A stretch of 31,846 bases of DNA from Blastocatellia bacterium (GTDB taxonomy: Bacteria; Acidobacteriota; Blastocatellia; Pyrinomonadales; Pyrinomonadaceae): contig DNNE01000074.1 of assembly GCA_003487805.1 (NCBI GenBank), positions 17,746 through 49,591 of the forward strand. Direction: 5' to 3'. The position numbers and the translations under genes are program-made. A model generated the notes under the pieces. It was given only the letters and a program-made list of their open reading frames with translations, had not been told where the DNA came from and did not search any database. This document shows, one piece after another, positions 8,545 through 15,260 of this stretch. Position 1 is the stretch's first letter. The number at the start of each line of letters is the position of its first letter.

Positions 8545-9936
8545 TCAGCCAACCGAATCTTTCGGATTTCCTTCCGTATCGTAAATCTCGATATTGTCCG
8601 AGTAAGGTTTGACCTGATCGGTAACTTCTGCGGCGTCGCCGACGATGACGATTGCCGCCTTGTCCGGCGTGACGTACTTCTGTGCTACAGCTTGAATGTC
8701 GGCCGTGGTGACCGCGTTGACTTGATCGCGATAGGTACGCAGATAGTCATCCGGCAGATCAAGCATCTTGATATTCACGATCTGATCGATCAATCCATCC
8801 TGCGTCTCGATGCGAATGGGAAAAACGCCGCTAAGGTAGGACTGTGCGTTGGTGATTTCTTCATTTGATACTGCATCGTTGCGAATGCGATCCAGTTCGT
8901 AAAAGAACTCCTGCAACGAAGCCCCCGTCACGGCGGTGCGCACTTCCGCAGTGGCGCGAAAAGTTCCCGCCAGCCGGCGCGCATCCAGATTTGAATATGC
9001 GCCGTAAGTGTATCCCTTATGCTCACGCAGGTTCATGAACAGTCGCGACGAGGCATTAGATCCCAGAATTGTGTGCATCAGCAGCATCGGAAAATAATCC
9101 GGGCTGGTGCGGGTAATCGCTTCGTTTGCAATCACGATGTTTGATTGAGCTGAGCCGGGACGATCCACCAGATAAATCGTTCGTTCGGTTCGCTTTGGAA
9201 GTGCCGGAGACGGAACGGGTGACGCATCGCCACGGTCCCATCCGGCAAACAATTCGTCGATTCGCCCCATCAAGTCATCGTGTTGAAAGTCGCCAATCAC
9301 AACCAGCTCTGCGCTGTTGGGAATGAATGTCGAGACGCGGAAGGACAGCAGATCGTCGCGCGTCAGCGCGTCCAGCATTTCTTCGGTCGGCGATATGGAC
9401 GAGTAAGGATGTGTCCCGAAAATCACCCCGGCCATGCGCTCGGAAGCAAGAAAATTCGGTTGCGCTCGCTGCTGAATTAAGAGCTGCTTCGTGTTTTCGC
9501 GGGCGAGGTCAACTTCGTTCTGCGGAAAAGTAGATCGCAACGTCACGTCGGCTAACAGTTCGAGCACTTCAGCGGCGTAAATTGATAGCGAGGATGCGGC
9601 GACCGTACTGAAGTCCGAAGTCGATCCAACTGATAGGGTGGCGCCGAGTCGTTCGATCTCTTCCGCGATTTTTCGGCTGGTTCGCGTTTCCGTTCCTTCC
9701 GACAAGAGATGCGACATCATGTCGCTCAATCCGGGTAGGTTCTCCGGATCATTCGCATCGCCGGATCTGAACGCGAGTCGAAAACTAATCAGCGGCAGCC
9801 GCCTGTCTTCGACCAGCACCAATCCCAGACCATTTGAGAGCGTGGTACCGAACGCGACCGGAAGATTGAGCGGATGGGCCGCCAGCGGTGACGGCATCTC
9901 ACGACGAAAGGTTTCGGCTTGCATTATTGTGCTCAT
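8545..9936 (-). CDS. M16-family peptidase-like protein, degenerate (non-catalytic) subunit
   Basis: About 463 aa from ATG 9936. The N-terminal half has the M16 fold signature (LSNGLGLVLVEDRRLPLI, RSGDANDPENLPGLSDMMSH), but the zinc-binding HxxEH is missing: the segment reads DMMSHLLSEGTETR. The C-terminal half keeps the usual motifs, including LREHKGYTYGAYS, the R/Y substrate-closing region of M16B enzymes. This matches the inactive partner of two-subunit M16 peptidases, such as alpha-MPP-type chains. No signal peptide is evident. The catalytic partner is directly upstream (gap of 19 bases), supporting a heterodimer. The frame is open to 10077, but the extra residues are Arg-rich, not homologous-looking, and overlap the partner's tail, so the shorter start is preferred. 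Confidence 0.9.
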   Translation of the reverse strand: MSTIMQAETFRREMPSPLAAHPLNLPVAFGTTLSNGLGLVLVEDRRLPLISFRLAFRSGDANDPENLPGLSDMMSHLLSEGTETRTSRKIAEEIERLGATLSVGSTSDFSTVAASSLSIYAAEVLELLADVTLRSTFPQNEVDLARENTKQLLIQQRAQPNFLASERMAGVIFGTHPYSSISPTEEMLDALTRDDLLSFRVSTFIPNSAELVVIGDFQHDDLMGRIDELFAGWDRGDASPVPSPALPKRTERTIYLVDRPGSAQSNIVIANEAITRTSPDYFPMLLMHTILGSNASSRLFMNLREHKGYTYGAYSNLDARRLAGTFRATAEVRTAVTGASLQEFFYELDRIRNDAVSNEEITNAQSYLSGVFPIRIETQDGLIDQIVNIKMLDLPDDYLRTYRDQVNAVTTADIQAVAQKYVTPDKAAIVIVGDAAEVTDQVKPYSDNIEIYDTEGNPKDSVG

Positions 9937-9955
9937 TAAGCGGGACGAAGAAAGA

Positions 9956-11371
9956 TCAATTCGATTCGATTGGTTGCGGTTGTGCCACCGGCAGCGGTGC
10001 GCCCGCGGGTGCGTCGTCCGGAGACGGCGGAACCTGTGGCAACGGCGCCGTCGGCTGGTCGGGCTCGCCCGGTTCATGGGGCGCGGCTGGCGCAGCTTCT
10101 TCGGCGGACGGCTCGATATTCAGCAACACGCGGTTGTCTGTGTCCAGATGTTGCGCCACCACATCGCGAATTTGATCTGCCGTCACGTCGAGATAGGTCT
10201 GCAAGTCAGTATTGAATAGCTCAGGCTCGTCGTCATAGAGCGCAGATTCGGCAATCTGCTGGGCGCGAAACAACGATGATTGCCGGCTCCGCACCGCCGC
10301 GTTGAAAAGGTTGTTGCGTAACTTTTCCATCTCTTCGGCGCTCGGACCAGCGGTGGCTAACTGTCGAATCTCGTCGAAAATGATCTCGCGAATATGAGTA
10401 CCTTCATGATCAGGCTTGGGAATCACCACGATGAACAATCCGGACGGCCCGCGGCGTTCGTCTATGCCACCCTGGATTTGCACGATAGACTCTTCGCCCT
10501 TCACCAGTTTCTGATAGAGGCGCGCGCTTTCTCCTTCAAACAGCAAGTGGCTCGCCAGGGACAAAGCATAAAACTCCGGAGTTCGCCGCGCCGGGATCTT
10601 CCATCCCAAGGCAAACGCCGGCACCGGCGCCAGCCTGTCGAGGAACACATCCGTCTGCTCAGCGACCGCGACCGGTTCACTCACATCGACTGGCGGCGGC
10701 GGCTGCTGGCTGGGAATTGTCGCAAAGTATTTGTCGATCAAAGATCGCGTTTCAGGCGGATCGAAATCGCCGGCGATTGATAGCACTGCATTGTTCGGCG
10801 CGTAATAGACGCGAAAGAACTCGCGGATGTCTTCAACGGTTGCGGCGTCGAGATCTTCCATCGATCCGATGGTCGAATGCGCATTCGCGGGATTTTGAAA
10901 ACTCATCTCGAACAGCCGCAGAAAACCGTTAACGTACGGCTGATTGTCGTAACGTAAACGCTTTTCTTCCTTCACGGCTTCGCGTTGATTGTCGAGGTTC
11001 TCCTGCGTCACGGCGAGTGATCGCATACGATCACTTTCCAGCCAGAGCGCGAGCGGCAACTGGCTGGAGGGCAAGGTCTCAAAATAATTTGTGCGTTCAC
11101 TCGAAGTCGTGCCGTTCATCGTACCGCCGGCGTTTGAAATGTATTGAAAGTGCGCGGCTTTCGGTACATTCTCGGAACCTTGAAACATCATGTGCTCGAA
11201 CAGATGAGCAAACCCGGTGCGCCCTTCGCGCTCGTTTCGCGAGCCGACATCGTAATAGACGGCAACCGACACCACTGGGACGGAGTGGTCTTCGTTCAGA
11301 ATTACGCGCAGGCCGTTCTCTAAAGTGAATTGTTCGATAGGTGTGTGTGGAACGTGAAAAGTTTTCTGCAC
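9956..11371 (-). CDS. M16-family zinc metallopeptidase, catalytic subunit
   Basis: 471 aa. The inverted zinc motif is intact: HLFEH at 56-60, inside RTGFAHLFEHMMFQGS. The third ligand lies about 75 residues later within NQREAVKEEKR (E131/E135/E136), and the conserved NGTTSSERTNYFETLP segment is present. The enzyme should cleave short or unfolded peptides inside a clamshell formed with the next gene's product. No signal peptide is seen, so its location is uncertain. The last 50 or so residues are a Pro/Ala/Glu-rich low-complexity tail (for example APLPQVPPSPDDAPAGAP), which is not part of the peptidase fold and may be a tether. The start is GTG at 11371, chosen because FTLENGLRVILNED follows at the usual distance. 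Confidence 0.93.
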   Translation of the reverse strand: MQKTFHVPHTPIEQFTLENGLRVILNEDHSVPVVSVAVYYDVGSRNEREGRTGFAHLFEHMMFQGSENVPKAAHFQYISNAGGTMNGTTSSERTNYFETLPSSQLPLALWLESDRMRSLAVTQENLDNQREAVKEEKRLRYDNQPYVNGFLRLFEMSFQNPANAHSTIGSMEDLDAATVEDIREFFRVYYAPNNAVLSIAGDFDPPETRSLIDKYFATIPSQQPPPPVDVSEPVAVAEQTDVFLDRLAPVPAFALGWKIPARRTPEFYALSLASHLLFEGESARLYQKLVKGEESIVQIQGGIDERRGPSGLFIVVIPKPDHEGTHIREIIFDEIRQLATAGPSAEEMEKLRNNLFNAAVRSRQSSLFRAQQIAESALYDDEPELFNTDLQTYLDVTADQIRDVVAQHLDTDNRVLLNIEPSAEEAAPAAPHEPGEPDQPTAPLPQVPPSPDDAPAGAPLPVAQPQPIESN

Positions 11372-11468
11372 AAGCTGCTCGATTCAACCCGCGCGTTGCG
11401 GTTGCTTGAAGATCGTTTGGGGGAATGTAAGGAAAGATTCTAGCGCGGAATCGATCGATAAACAAAGA

Positions 11469-11506
11469 CGCTCCATTGTGTTGTCTTATTGACCCACAAT
11501 GGAGCG
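11469..11506 (-). terminator. Rho-independent terminator of the 11545-11970 gene
   Basis: Perfect 12-bp arms, CGCTCCATTGTG (11469-11480) and CACAATGGAGCG (11495-11506), flank a 14-base loop. Read on the - strand the stem is followed by TCTTTGTTTAT, a U-rich tract. It lies about 40 bases after the stop codon at 11545 and before the M16 start. Confidence 0.8.
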
Positions 11507-11544
11507 GATTCGTTTTGTGGCGCTATTGATATGCTGCAAAGAGA

Positions 11545-11970
11545 CTAAGGTTTGTTCTCGCCCACCATCCCACGCAATTCAGCGCGCAATCGTTCAATCT
11601 CTCCGAGCTTTTGCTCGACGCGTTCAAAGAGGGCGCTCTGAGTTTTGATGCCCTCGTCGATTAAAAAGGCGGCCGCCTCAGCGCGGGTGCCGAATACGCC
11701 GGCCTGGACCAGTTGGCCCAATTTTGTCTGCGCGTCCTGGGATACTTTCACTGCCAGCATGTAGTCGTCTTTGGCGGAAATTGCCCGCTCAATCGTGCGG
11801 CTGATGTCCCGGCCGATAGCCGATAGTTGTTCCGGTAAACGCGCAGCCATGTCGCGTACTGAGGCGCCCATGGTCGAACGATCGCCCTCATGCTCGGCTT
11901 CAGGTTCGTGTACTAATAACTCTTCGCTTGCTTCGGAACCGTTTGGTTCCGATTGGAAAGATGTGCTCAT
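11545..11970 (-). CDS. Small acidic protein with a C-terminal helical domain, unknown function
   Basis: 141 aa. The first 35 or so residues are Glu/Ser-rich and probably disordered. The centre and C-terminus are predicted helical: SAIGRDISRTIERAISAKDD, then a compact LVQAGVFGTRAEAAAFLIDE segment and a coiled-coil-like ERVEQKLGEIERLRAELRG end. The middle segment loosely resembles ribbon-helix-helix/CopG-like dimerisation helices, but I cannot assign DNA binding. The start is well supported: AAGGAG lies seven bases upstream of ATG 11970. It appears monocistronic, with its own terminator. No signal peptide or membrane span is present. Confidence 0.7.
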   Translation of the reverse strand: MSTSFQSEPNGSEASEELLVHEPEAEHEGDRSTMGASVRDMAARLPEQLSAIGRDISRTIERAISAKDDYMLAVKVSQDAQTKLGQLVQAGVFGTRAEAAAFLIDEGIKTQSALFERVEQKLGEIERLRAELRGMVGENKP

Positions 11971-12088
11971 GAATATGCTCCTTACTTCGGTAGAACTCTT
12001 GTACGATTCCGCGGGGTTAGAAGTTCATTCTAAGAACCGCACAACGAGGGCGTCAAGGAAGTAACATGTGAGGAGTAACGCATTTGGC

Positions 12089-12143
12089 GTCCGACAAGCT
12101 TTAGCTGGTCGAAGCATGGGCGACAAACTGAAGTTTGTTGGAC
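12089..12143. repeat. Imperfect palindromic repeat (GACAAACT type)
   Basis: The arm at 12089-12111 (GTCCGACAAGCTTTAG...) is the near-complement of 12121-12143 (...CTGAAGTTTGTTGGAC), with a nine-base loop. Each arm also folds on itself (ACAAACTGAAGTTTGT). It lies between mscL and the upstream end of the 11545-11970 gene. Confidence 0.7.
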
Positions 12144-12151
12144 AGTTATTC

Positions 12152-12583
12152 CTATGCTGCGTTCAGATCAGCGCAACACGCCGCGCAGCGAGTTGCGGCG
12201 ATTGGAATTGCCGTCAGGCAACGTGGACAATCCTTCTTTCCTGGATCTTTCTTGCGGATTTTGTTGACGATTTTCACGATGATAAAAATCACGAGCGCGA
12301 TGATTATGAAGTTGACGACATCGTTGAGGAACGCGCCGTAAGCGATGACGGGAATACCCTTCGCCTTGGCGTCGGCGAGCGAAATTGGTTGGCCCTTTGT
12401 ATGATCGAGCACCAGGAACAGGCTGGAGAAATCGACCTTGCCGAGTAGCAAGCCAATTGGCGGCATGATGATTCCTTCAACCAACGAAGTGACGATTTTT
12501 CCAAAGGCGATGCCGATAATTACCCCGACCGCCAGGTCGACTACGTTTGAGCGTGCGATGAATTCCTTGAATTCTTTCAGCAT
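12152..12583 (-). CDS. mscL: Large-conductance mechanosensitive channel MscL with a Cys-rich tail
   Basis: 143 aa. MscL is a homopentameric inner-membrane channel that opens under membrane tension and releases solutes during hypo-osmotic shock. The conserved first helix and TM1 are clear (FKEFIARSNVVDLAVGVIIG, then AFGKIVTSLVEGIIMPPIG), followed by a periplasmic loop, TM2 (about 88-106: VVNFIIIALVIFIIVKIV) and the cytoplasmic KIRKK. The tail is unusual: CPRC (119-122) and CAAC (133-136, with a further C137) form a zinc-ribbon-like pair in place of the usual charged helical bundle. AGAGGA upstream of ATG 12583 serves as ribosome binding site and overlaps the edge of a palindromic repeat. Confidence 0.95.
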   Translation of the reverse strand: MLKEFKEFIARSNVVDLAVGVIIGIAFGKIVTSLVEGIIMPPIGLLLGKVDFSSLFLVLDHTKGQPISLADAKAKGIPVIAYGAFLNDVVNFIIIALVIFIIVKIVNKIRKKDPGKKDCPRCLTAIPIAATRCAACCADLNAA

Positions 12584-12593
12584 GGTGGTTTCC

Positions 12594-12650
12594 TCTTAGA
12601 CCAGGGCTACTTCCCGACTAAAACCGGGCGGGCAGTAACTCTCCTCTAAA
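12594..12650. repeat. Degenerate copy of the TTTAGAGGCGGGCTACTGCCCG palindrome family
   Basis: The left arm (CTTAGACCAGGGCTACTTCC) and the right arm ending CTCCTCTAAA match the better-preserved copies at 17143-17192 and 30347-30411 in order and spacing, with more substitutions. It lies directly upstream of mscL. Confidence 0.6.
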
Positions 12651-12675
12651 CGAAGCTCGGTTATATTTGTAGCCA

Positions 12676-13419
12676 CTAATGACAATCCTTCGACAACGTG
12701 TACCCGGCTTTCTCAGCTTCGTCTTTGTTCTTGTAAGTCACGCGGCTGGCCTGGGGTACTCGATCTCGAACTGCACAATCGGCTGGATAATAGCTCCTGG
12801 TCCGGATATCGCCAATGACTTCTTTTTCTTCGGCGTCGAGGGCTGCTTCGACCCGCGCAGTGATTACGTCCGGTGCGGTGTCATCGGTGATGCGAATAGC
12901 TGGGCCACCGCCGATCATCGATGCGAAGACCGAAAATCCGTCGCACGTCAACTGTCTGCCGTTTCCTTTCACGGGCCAAGCGGTGGGAACGCTCAGAGAC
13001 GTGCTGAAGTTCGTCACAAACTGATCCAACTTAGGCCATTTGAACGTCGCTTCGTATCCGATCCACAGGGTGACGAGTTTGTCATCAAGAAAGTCGAGAG
13101 AGATTGTGCGCACGTCCGGGAAGGCGGTCTTGTCGACACGCGGATCGAAGTGAGGATTAAAGCTCGTCTTCATCACGCCGAAGGGATCTTTGCGGCCGAA
13201 CTGGACGAGTGGTAACGGCGTCTTCACTTCCTGGGGAGTCATTCCGAGGCGCACACCGAACAACTCACTTGCGTTCGCTAGTTGATCCGGTTTCAGTGAG
13301 CAAGTTGCCGATTGCGCGTCCGCGACGATGGAGGTACAGAAGATCGCTACCAGCAGCGAGAGAAGAATTCTAATGTTCAAAGCCAGTTGGCGGTGCATTT
13401 GAATGGGCTGATTCTTCAT
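12676..13419 (-). CDS. Secreted protein of unknown function with an Ada-like Cys tail
   Basis: 247 aa. A signal peptide (ALNIRILLSLLVAIFCTS, cleavage near ADAQS) precedes a mature region with the pattern ELFGVRLGMTPQEVKTPLP, seen in exported domains whose biochemistry is unclear. The last 40 or so residues (SYYPADCAVRDRVPQASRV, then DEAEKAGY and a terminal Cys-His) resemble the small metal-binding module of Ada (YHxxxC...RVxF...EAxxAGYxPxxxC). That likeness is from pattern alone. The start overlaps the response-regulator stop by 50 bases. ATG 13398 or TTG 13380 would shorten the overlap; 13419 is kept because AAGGAT lies 10 bases upstream. Co-transcription and translational coupling with the regulator are likely. 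Confidence 0.7.
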   Translation of the reverse strand: MKNQPIQMHRQLALNIRILLSLLVAIFCTSIVADAQSATCSLKPDQLANASELFGVRLGMTPQEVKTPLPLVQFGRKDPFGVMKTSFNPHFDPRVDKTAFPDVRTISLDFLDDKLVTLWIGYEATFKWPKLDQFVTNFSTSLSVPTAWPVKGNGRQLTCDGFSVFASMIGGGPAIRITDDTAPDVITARVEAALDAEEKEVIGDIRTRSYYPADCAVRDRVPQASRVTYKNKDEAEKAGYTLSKDCH

Positions 13420-13816
13420 CCTGCAGTAAATCCTTGATCAGGTCTGCCAGCGTCTGCGGCTCAAACGGTGTCGAAACATACTCGTTACAGCCGGCGTCGA
13501 GGGCCAGACTTCGATACTCTTCCGCGCCGTAAGCAGAAACCGCAACGATGGGCGTGCGACGCAGAGCGCGATCCTGTCTTATTCGTTGAGTCGCGTCAAG
13601 GCCGTTCATTCCCGGCATCATCACATCCATGATGATGAGATCGGGTCGCTCGCTTTGCGCCAGGCTGATTGCTTCTTCACCAGTTTCAGCTTCAATTACC
13701 CGGTAGCCGTTCTTGACCAGCCACATCTTCATCATCAGACGCGTGTCGTCGAAATCTTCAACGAGCAGAATCGTAGGTAAAGCGCTACCGGCACGAATTG
13801 AGACAGTTTGATCCAT
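13370..13816 (-). CDS. Single-domain response regulator (CheY-like) lacking the conserved Lys
   Basis: 148 aa, a receiver domain only. The fold is complete: an acidic pocket (VEDFDD, 19-24), phospho-acceptor D64 in LIIMDVMMPGMNG, and S94 in VAVSAYG at the switch Thr/Ser position. The nearly invariant Lys before Pro in the KPF motif is replaced: the segment reads EYVSTPFEP (T116), one base away from a Lys codon. Without this Lys, phosphorylation-dependent switching is usually weakened, so output may differ or be constitutive. No output domain is fused. The gene starts 28 bases after tRNA-Arg on the same strand and has no Shine-Dalgarno. It overlaps the secreted-protein gene downstream. Confidence 0.9.
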   Translation of the reverse strand: MDQTVSIRAGSALPTILLVEDFDDTRLMMKMWLVKNGYRVIEAETGEEAISLAQSERPDLIIMDVMMPGMNGLDATQRIRQDRALRRTPIVAVSAYGAEEYRSLALDAGCNEYVSTPFEPQTLADLIKDLLQDEESAHSNAPPTGFEH

Positions 13817-13844
13817 GTTTTCTTATGGAGGATTGGGCAAGAGT

Positions 13845-13921
13845 TGGTACCCGCGGCAGGGGTCGAACCTGCGACCTTTCGCTCCGGAGGCGAACGCTCT
13901 AATCCACTGAGCTACGCGGGC
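13845..13921 (-). tRNA. tRNA-Arg (anticodon CCG)
   Basis: On the - strand the acceptor stem GCCCGCG pairs with CGCGGGT, followed by discriminator A and an encoded CCA. The D arm (GCTCAGTGGATTAGAGC), the anticodon stem TTCGC/GCGAA with loop CTCCGGA (anticodon at 13885-13887) and the T arm GCAGG-TTCGACC-CCTGC are all intact. Length is 77 nt with CCA. It reads the CGG codon. Confidence 0.97.
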
Positions 13922-13963
13922 ATCGGGCTATTCAAAAATAACATAGCGATGAGAGGCGGGGCT

Positions 13964-14436
13964 AGGGGATAGGGTGTAGGGGATAGGGCTACAGGTGAGC
14001 TGTCTTCGATGTTGGAGGTGAAAAAGTAGAGGGCGAAGGATTGTTTCCCGCGCCCTCTTTGATTACTCGGCTAGTTGGTAATGGATCCAACGATTCTTAA
14101 CAGGTCTTCCTTGTTAAGAGCAATTTGGTAGTCGTAGAGGCTACGTTTGTTCGATGTATCACGGATGGCCCCGACGCGTAGAACCACCTCTTTCGAATTG
14201 TTGTCCCATGAAACTGCCGGGGTCTTCTCAAATACCTGAGTGTATCCGCTATTCCTTCGCGACCCTGCTCTTAATAATTTCATTTTATATTCTCCTTGTT
14301 AAGTAATTTCATTCGTACACCTAATTTTTGAAAACTCAACCGCCCTCAATTTTATCGGCTGTGCGGTAGCTATTGTACTCGCTGTTTATGAACTGAATAA
14401 AGGAAATTACACCCTAACCCCAACACCCTATCCCCT
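13964..14436. repeat. Pair of 14-bp inverted repeats flanking a small orphan gene
   Basis: AGGGGATAGGGTGT (13964-13977) and its exact complement ACACCCTATCCCCT (14423-14436) bracket an AT-richer segment holding one 70-aa gene. The left side has a second GGGGATAGGGCTA word directly after it. The right copy ends on the stop codon of the DUF47 gene. Confidence 0.65.
14071..14283 (-). CDS. Small hypothetical protein between inverted repeats
   Basis: 70 aa, basic N-terminus, with no signal peptide or membrane span and no motif I recognise. The body looks like mixed beta-alpha (VSWDNNSKEVVLRVGAIRD, then YQIALNKEDLLRIVGSIT). It is very likely translated: AAGGAG lies seven bases upstream of ATG 14283. 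It sits between tRNA-Arg and the DUF47 gene, and the upstream region (14284-14422) is clearly AT-richer than its surroundings. Together with the flanking 14-bp inverted repeats, this suggests a recently gained or mobile piece, though no integrase or transposase is present. Confidence 0.6.
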   Translation of the reverse strand: MKLLRAGSRRNSGYTQVFEKTPAVSWDNNSKEVVLRVGAIRDTSNKRSLYDYQIALNKEDLLRIVGSITN

Positions 14437-15056
14437 TAACTATGCTTGATGATCACACCTTCGATAATATTCGCTACCTGCTCACAGCGATCGATGGTTT
14501 CTTCAAGTTTCTCGTAAACGTCTTTCCACTTGATAACCTCGAGCGGGTCACGAGTCTCAAGGAACAACGCACCCACAGCTCGCTGATAAATGTCGTCGCC
14601 TTCATTTTCGAGGCGGTGCAGCTCGACCAGGCGCTCGGTCACACCTTTTGGTTTTTGTAAGATCGAGACGACTTCATTCAATTGCAGGGCCATCCGCTGA
14701 ATGACTCCGGAAAGTTGACGGGCCGGCTCAGTCGTTTCATGGATGTCGTACATGACGACCGCGCGCGCGGCGCCGTCGATCAAATCGACCACATCGTCCA
14801 GTGCTTTGGACATCAGGTAAATGTCTTCGCGATCAAAGGGCGTAATGAACGATTGATTCAGACGCGTCGCCACGTTGTGAGTCAGATCGTCGCAAGCATG
14901 TTCGATACTCTTGATGCGCTGCACGTATTCCGTGTAGTCGCCATCGCGATGGGCCATCATCTCAACCAGCGTTTTGGCCGCGTCGTTTATGTACGAAGTC
15001 ATCTGCGCAAAGAGGGCAAAATACTGTTCTTCACGCGGTAATAGCTTGGCGAACAT
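14436..15056 (-). CDS. DUF47 (PhoU-like) family protein
   Basis: 206 aa, all helical. The N-terminus (MFAKLLPREEQYFALFAQM) and internal signatures (IKSIEHACDDLTHNVATRLN, then TPFDREDIYLMSKALDDVVD and RLENEGDDIYQRAVGALF) match the DUF47 family, which shares the PhoU three-helix-bundle fold with acidic ligand-binding patches. Members usually sit next to a low-affinity phosphate transporter (PiT) and are thought to regulate it, but no transporter lies beside this copy. AGGAGT upstream of ATG 15056 is a good ribosome binding site. The upstream spacer (15057-15260) is shared with the divergent kdsD gene. Confidence 0.92.
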   Translation of the reverse strand: MFAKLLPREEQYFALFAQMTSYINDAAKTLVEMMAHRDGDYTEYVQRIKSIEHACDDLTHNVATRLNQSFITPFDREDIYLMSKALDDVVDLIDGAARAVVMYDIHETTEPARQLSGVIQRMALQLNEVVSILQKPKGVTERLVELHRLENEGDDIYQRAVGALFLETRDPLEVIKWKDVYEKLEETIDRCEQVANIIEGVIIKHS

Positions 15057-15141
15057 TAATCAACTCCTGCGAACGATGATTGGTTGCGATAACTGCGAAG
15101 GCCCGCACTATAGTCGAAGGTGGTGGATATGTCCATGGGCT

Positions 15142-15172
15142 CAAGCTTAACTTAATGTTACAAACAAGCTTA
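15142..15172. promoter_or_regulatory. Possible operator with repeated CAAGCTTA and TTAAC/TTACA words
   Basis: In the DUF47-kdsD divergent spacer, CAAGCTTA occurs at 15142 and again 23 bases later. Between them TTAAC (15147) and TTACA (15158) are 11 bases apart, the helical spacing seen in PhoP-type boxes. This may be a phosphate-responsive site for the DUF47 gene; the call is weak. Confidence 0.25.
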
Positions 15173-15260
15173 GTCAAGATATGCCTGTCACGGCGATTGA
15201 ACCGAAAGAATGAGCCGTTGCGCTTGCAATTGCATACGTGAGTCGTATATCAACAACGTC

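Noticed and set aside
9638..10219. Open frame on the + strand across the M16 pair (193 codons)
   Set aside because: It is antisense to two clear M16 genes and has an Arg-rich, non-protein-like composition.
12679..13215. Open frame on the + strand opposite the secreted protein
   Set aside because: The - strand frame has a signal peptide and conserved Cys tail; the + frame has neither.
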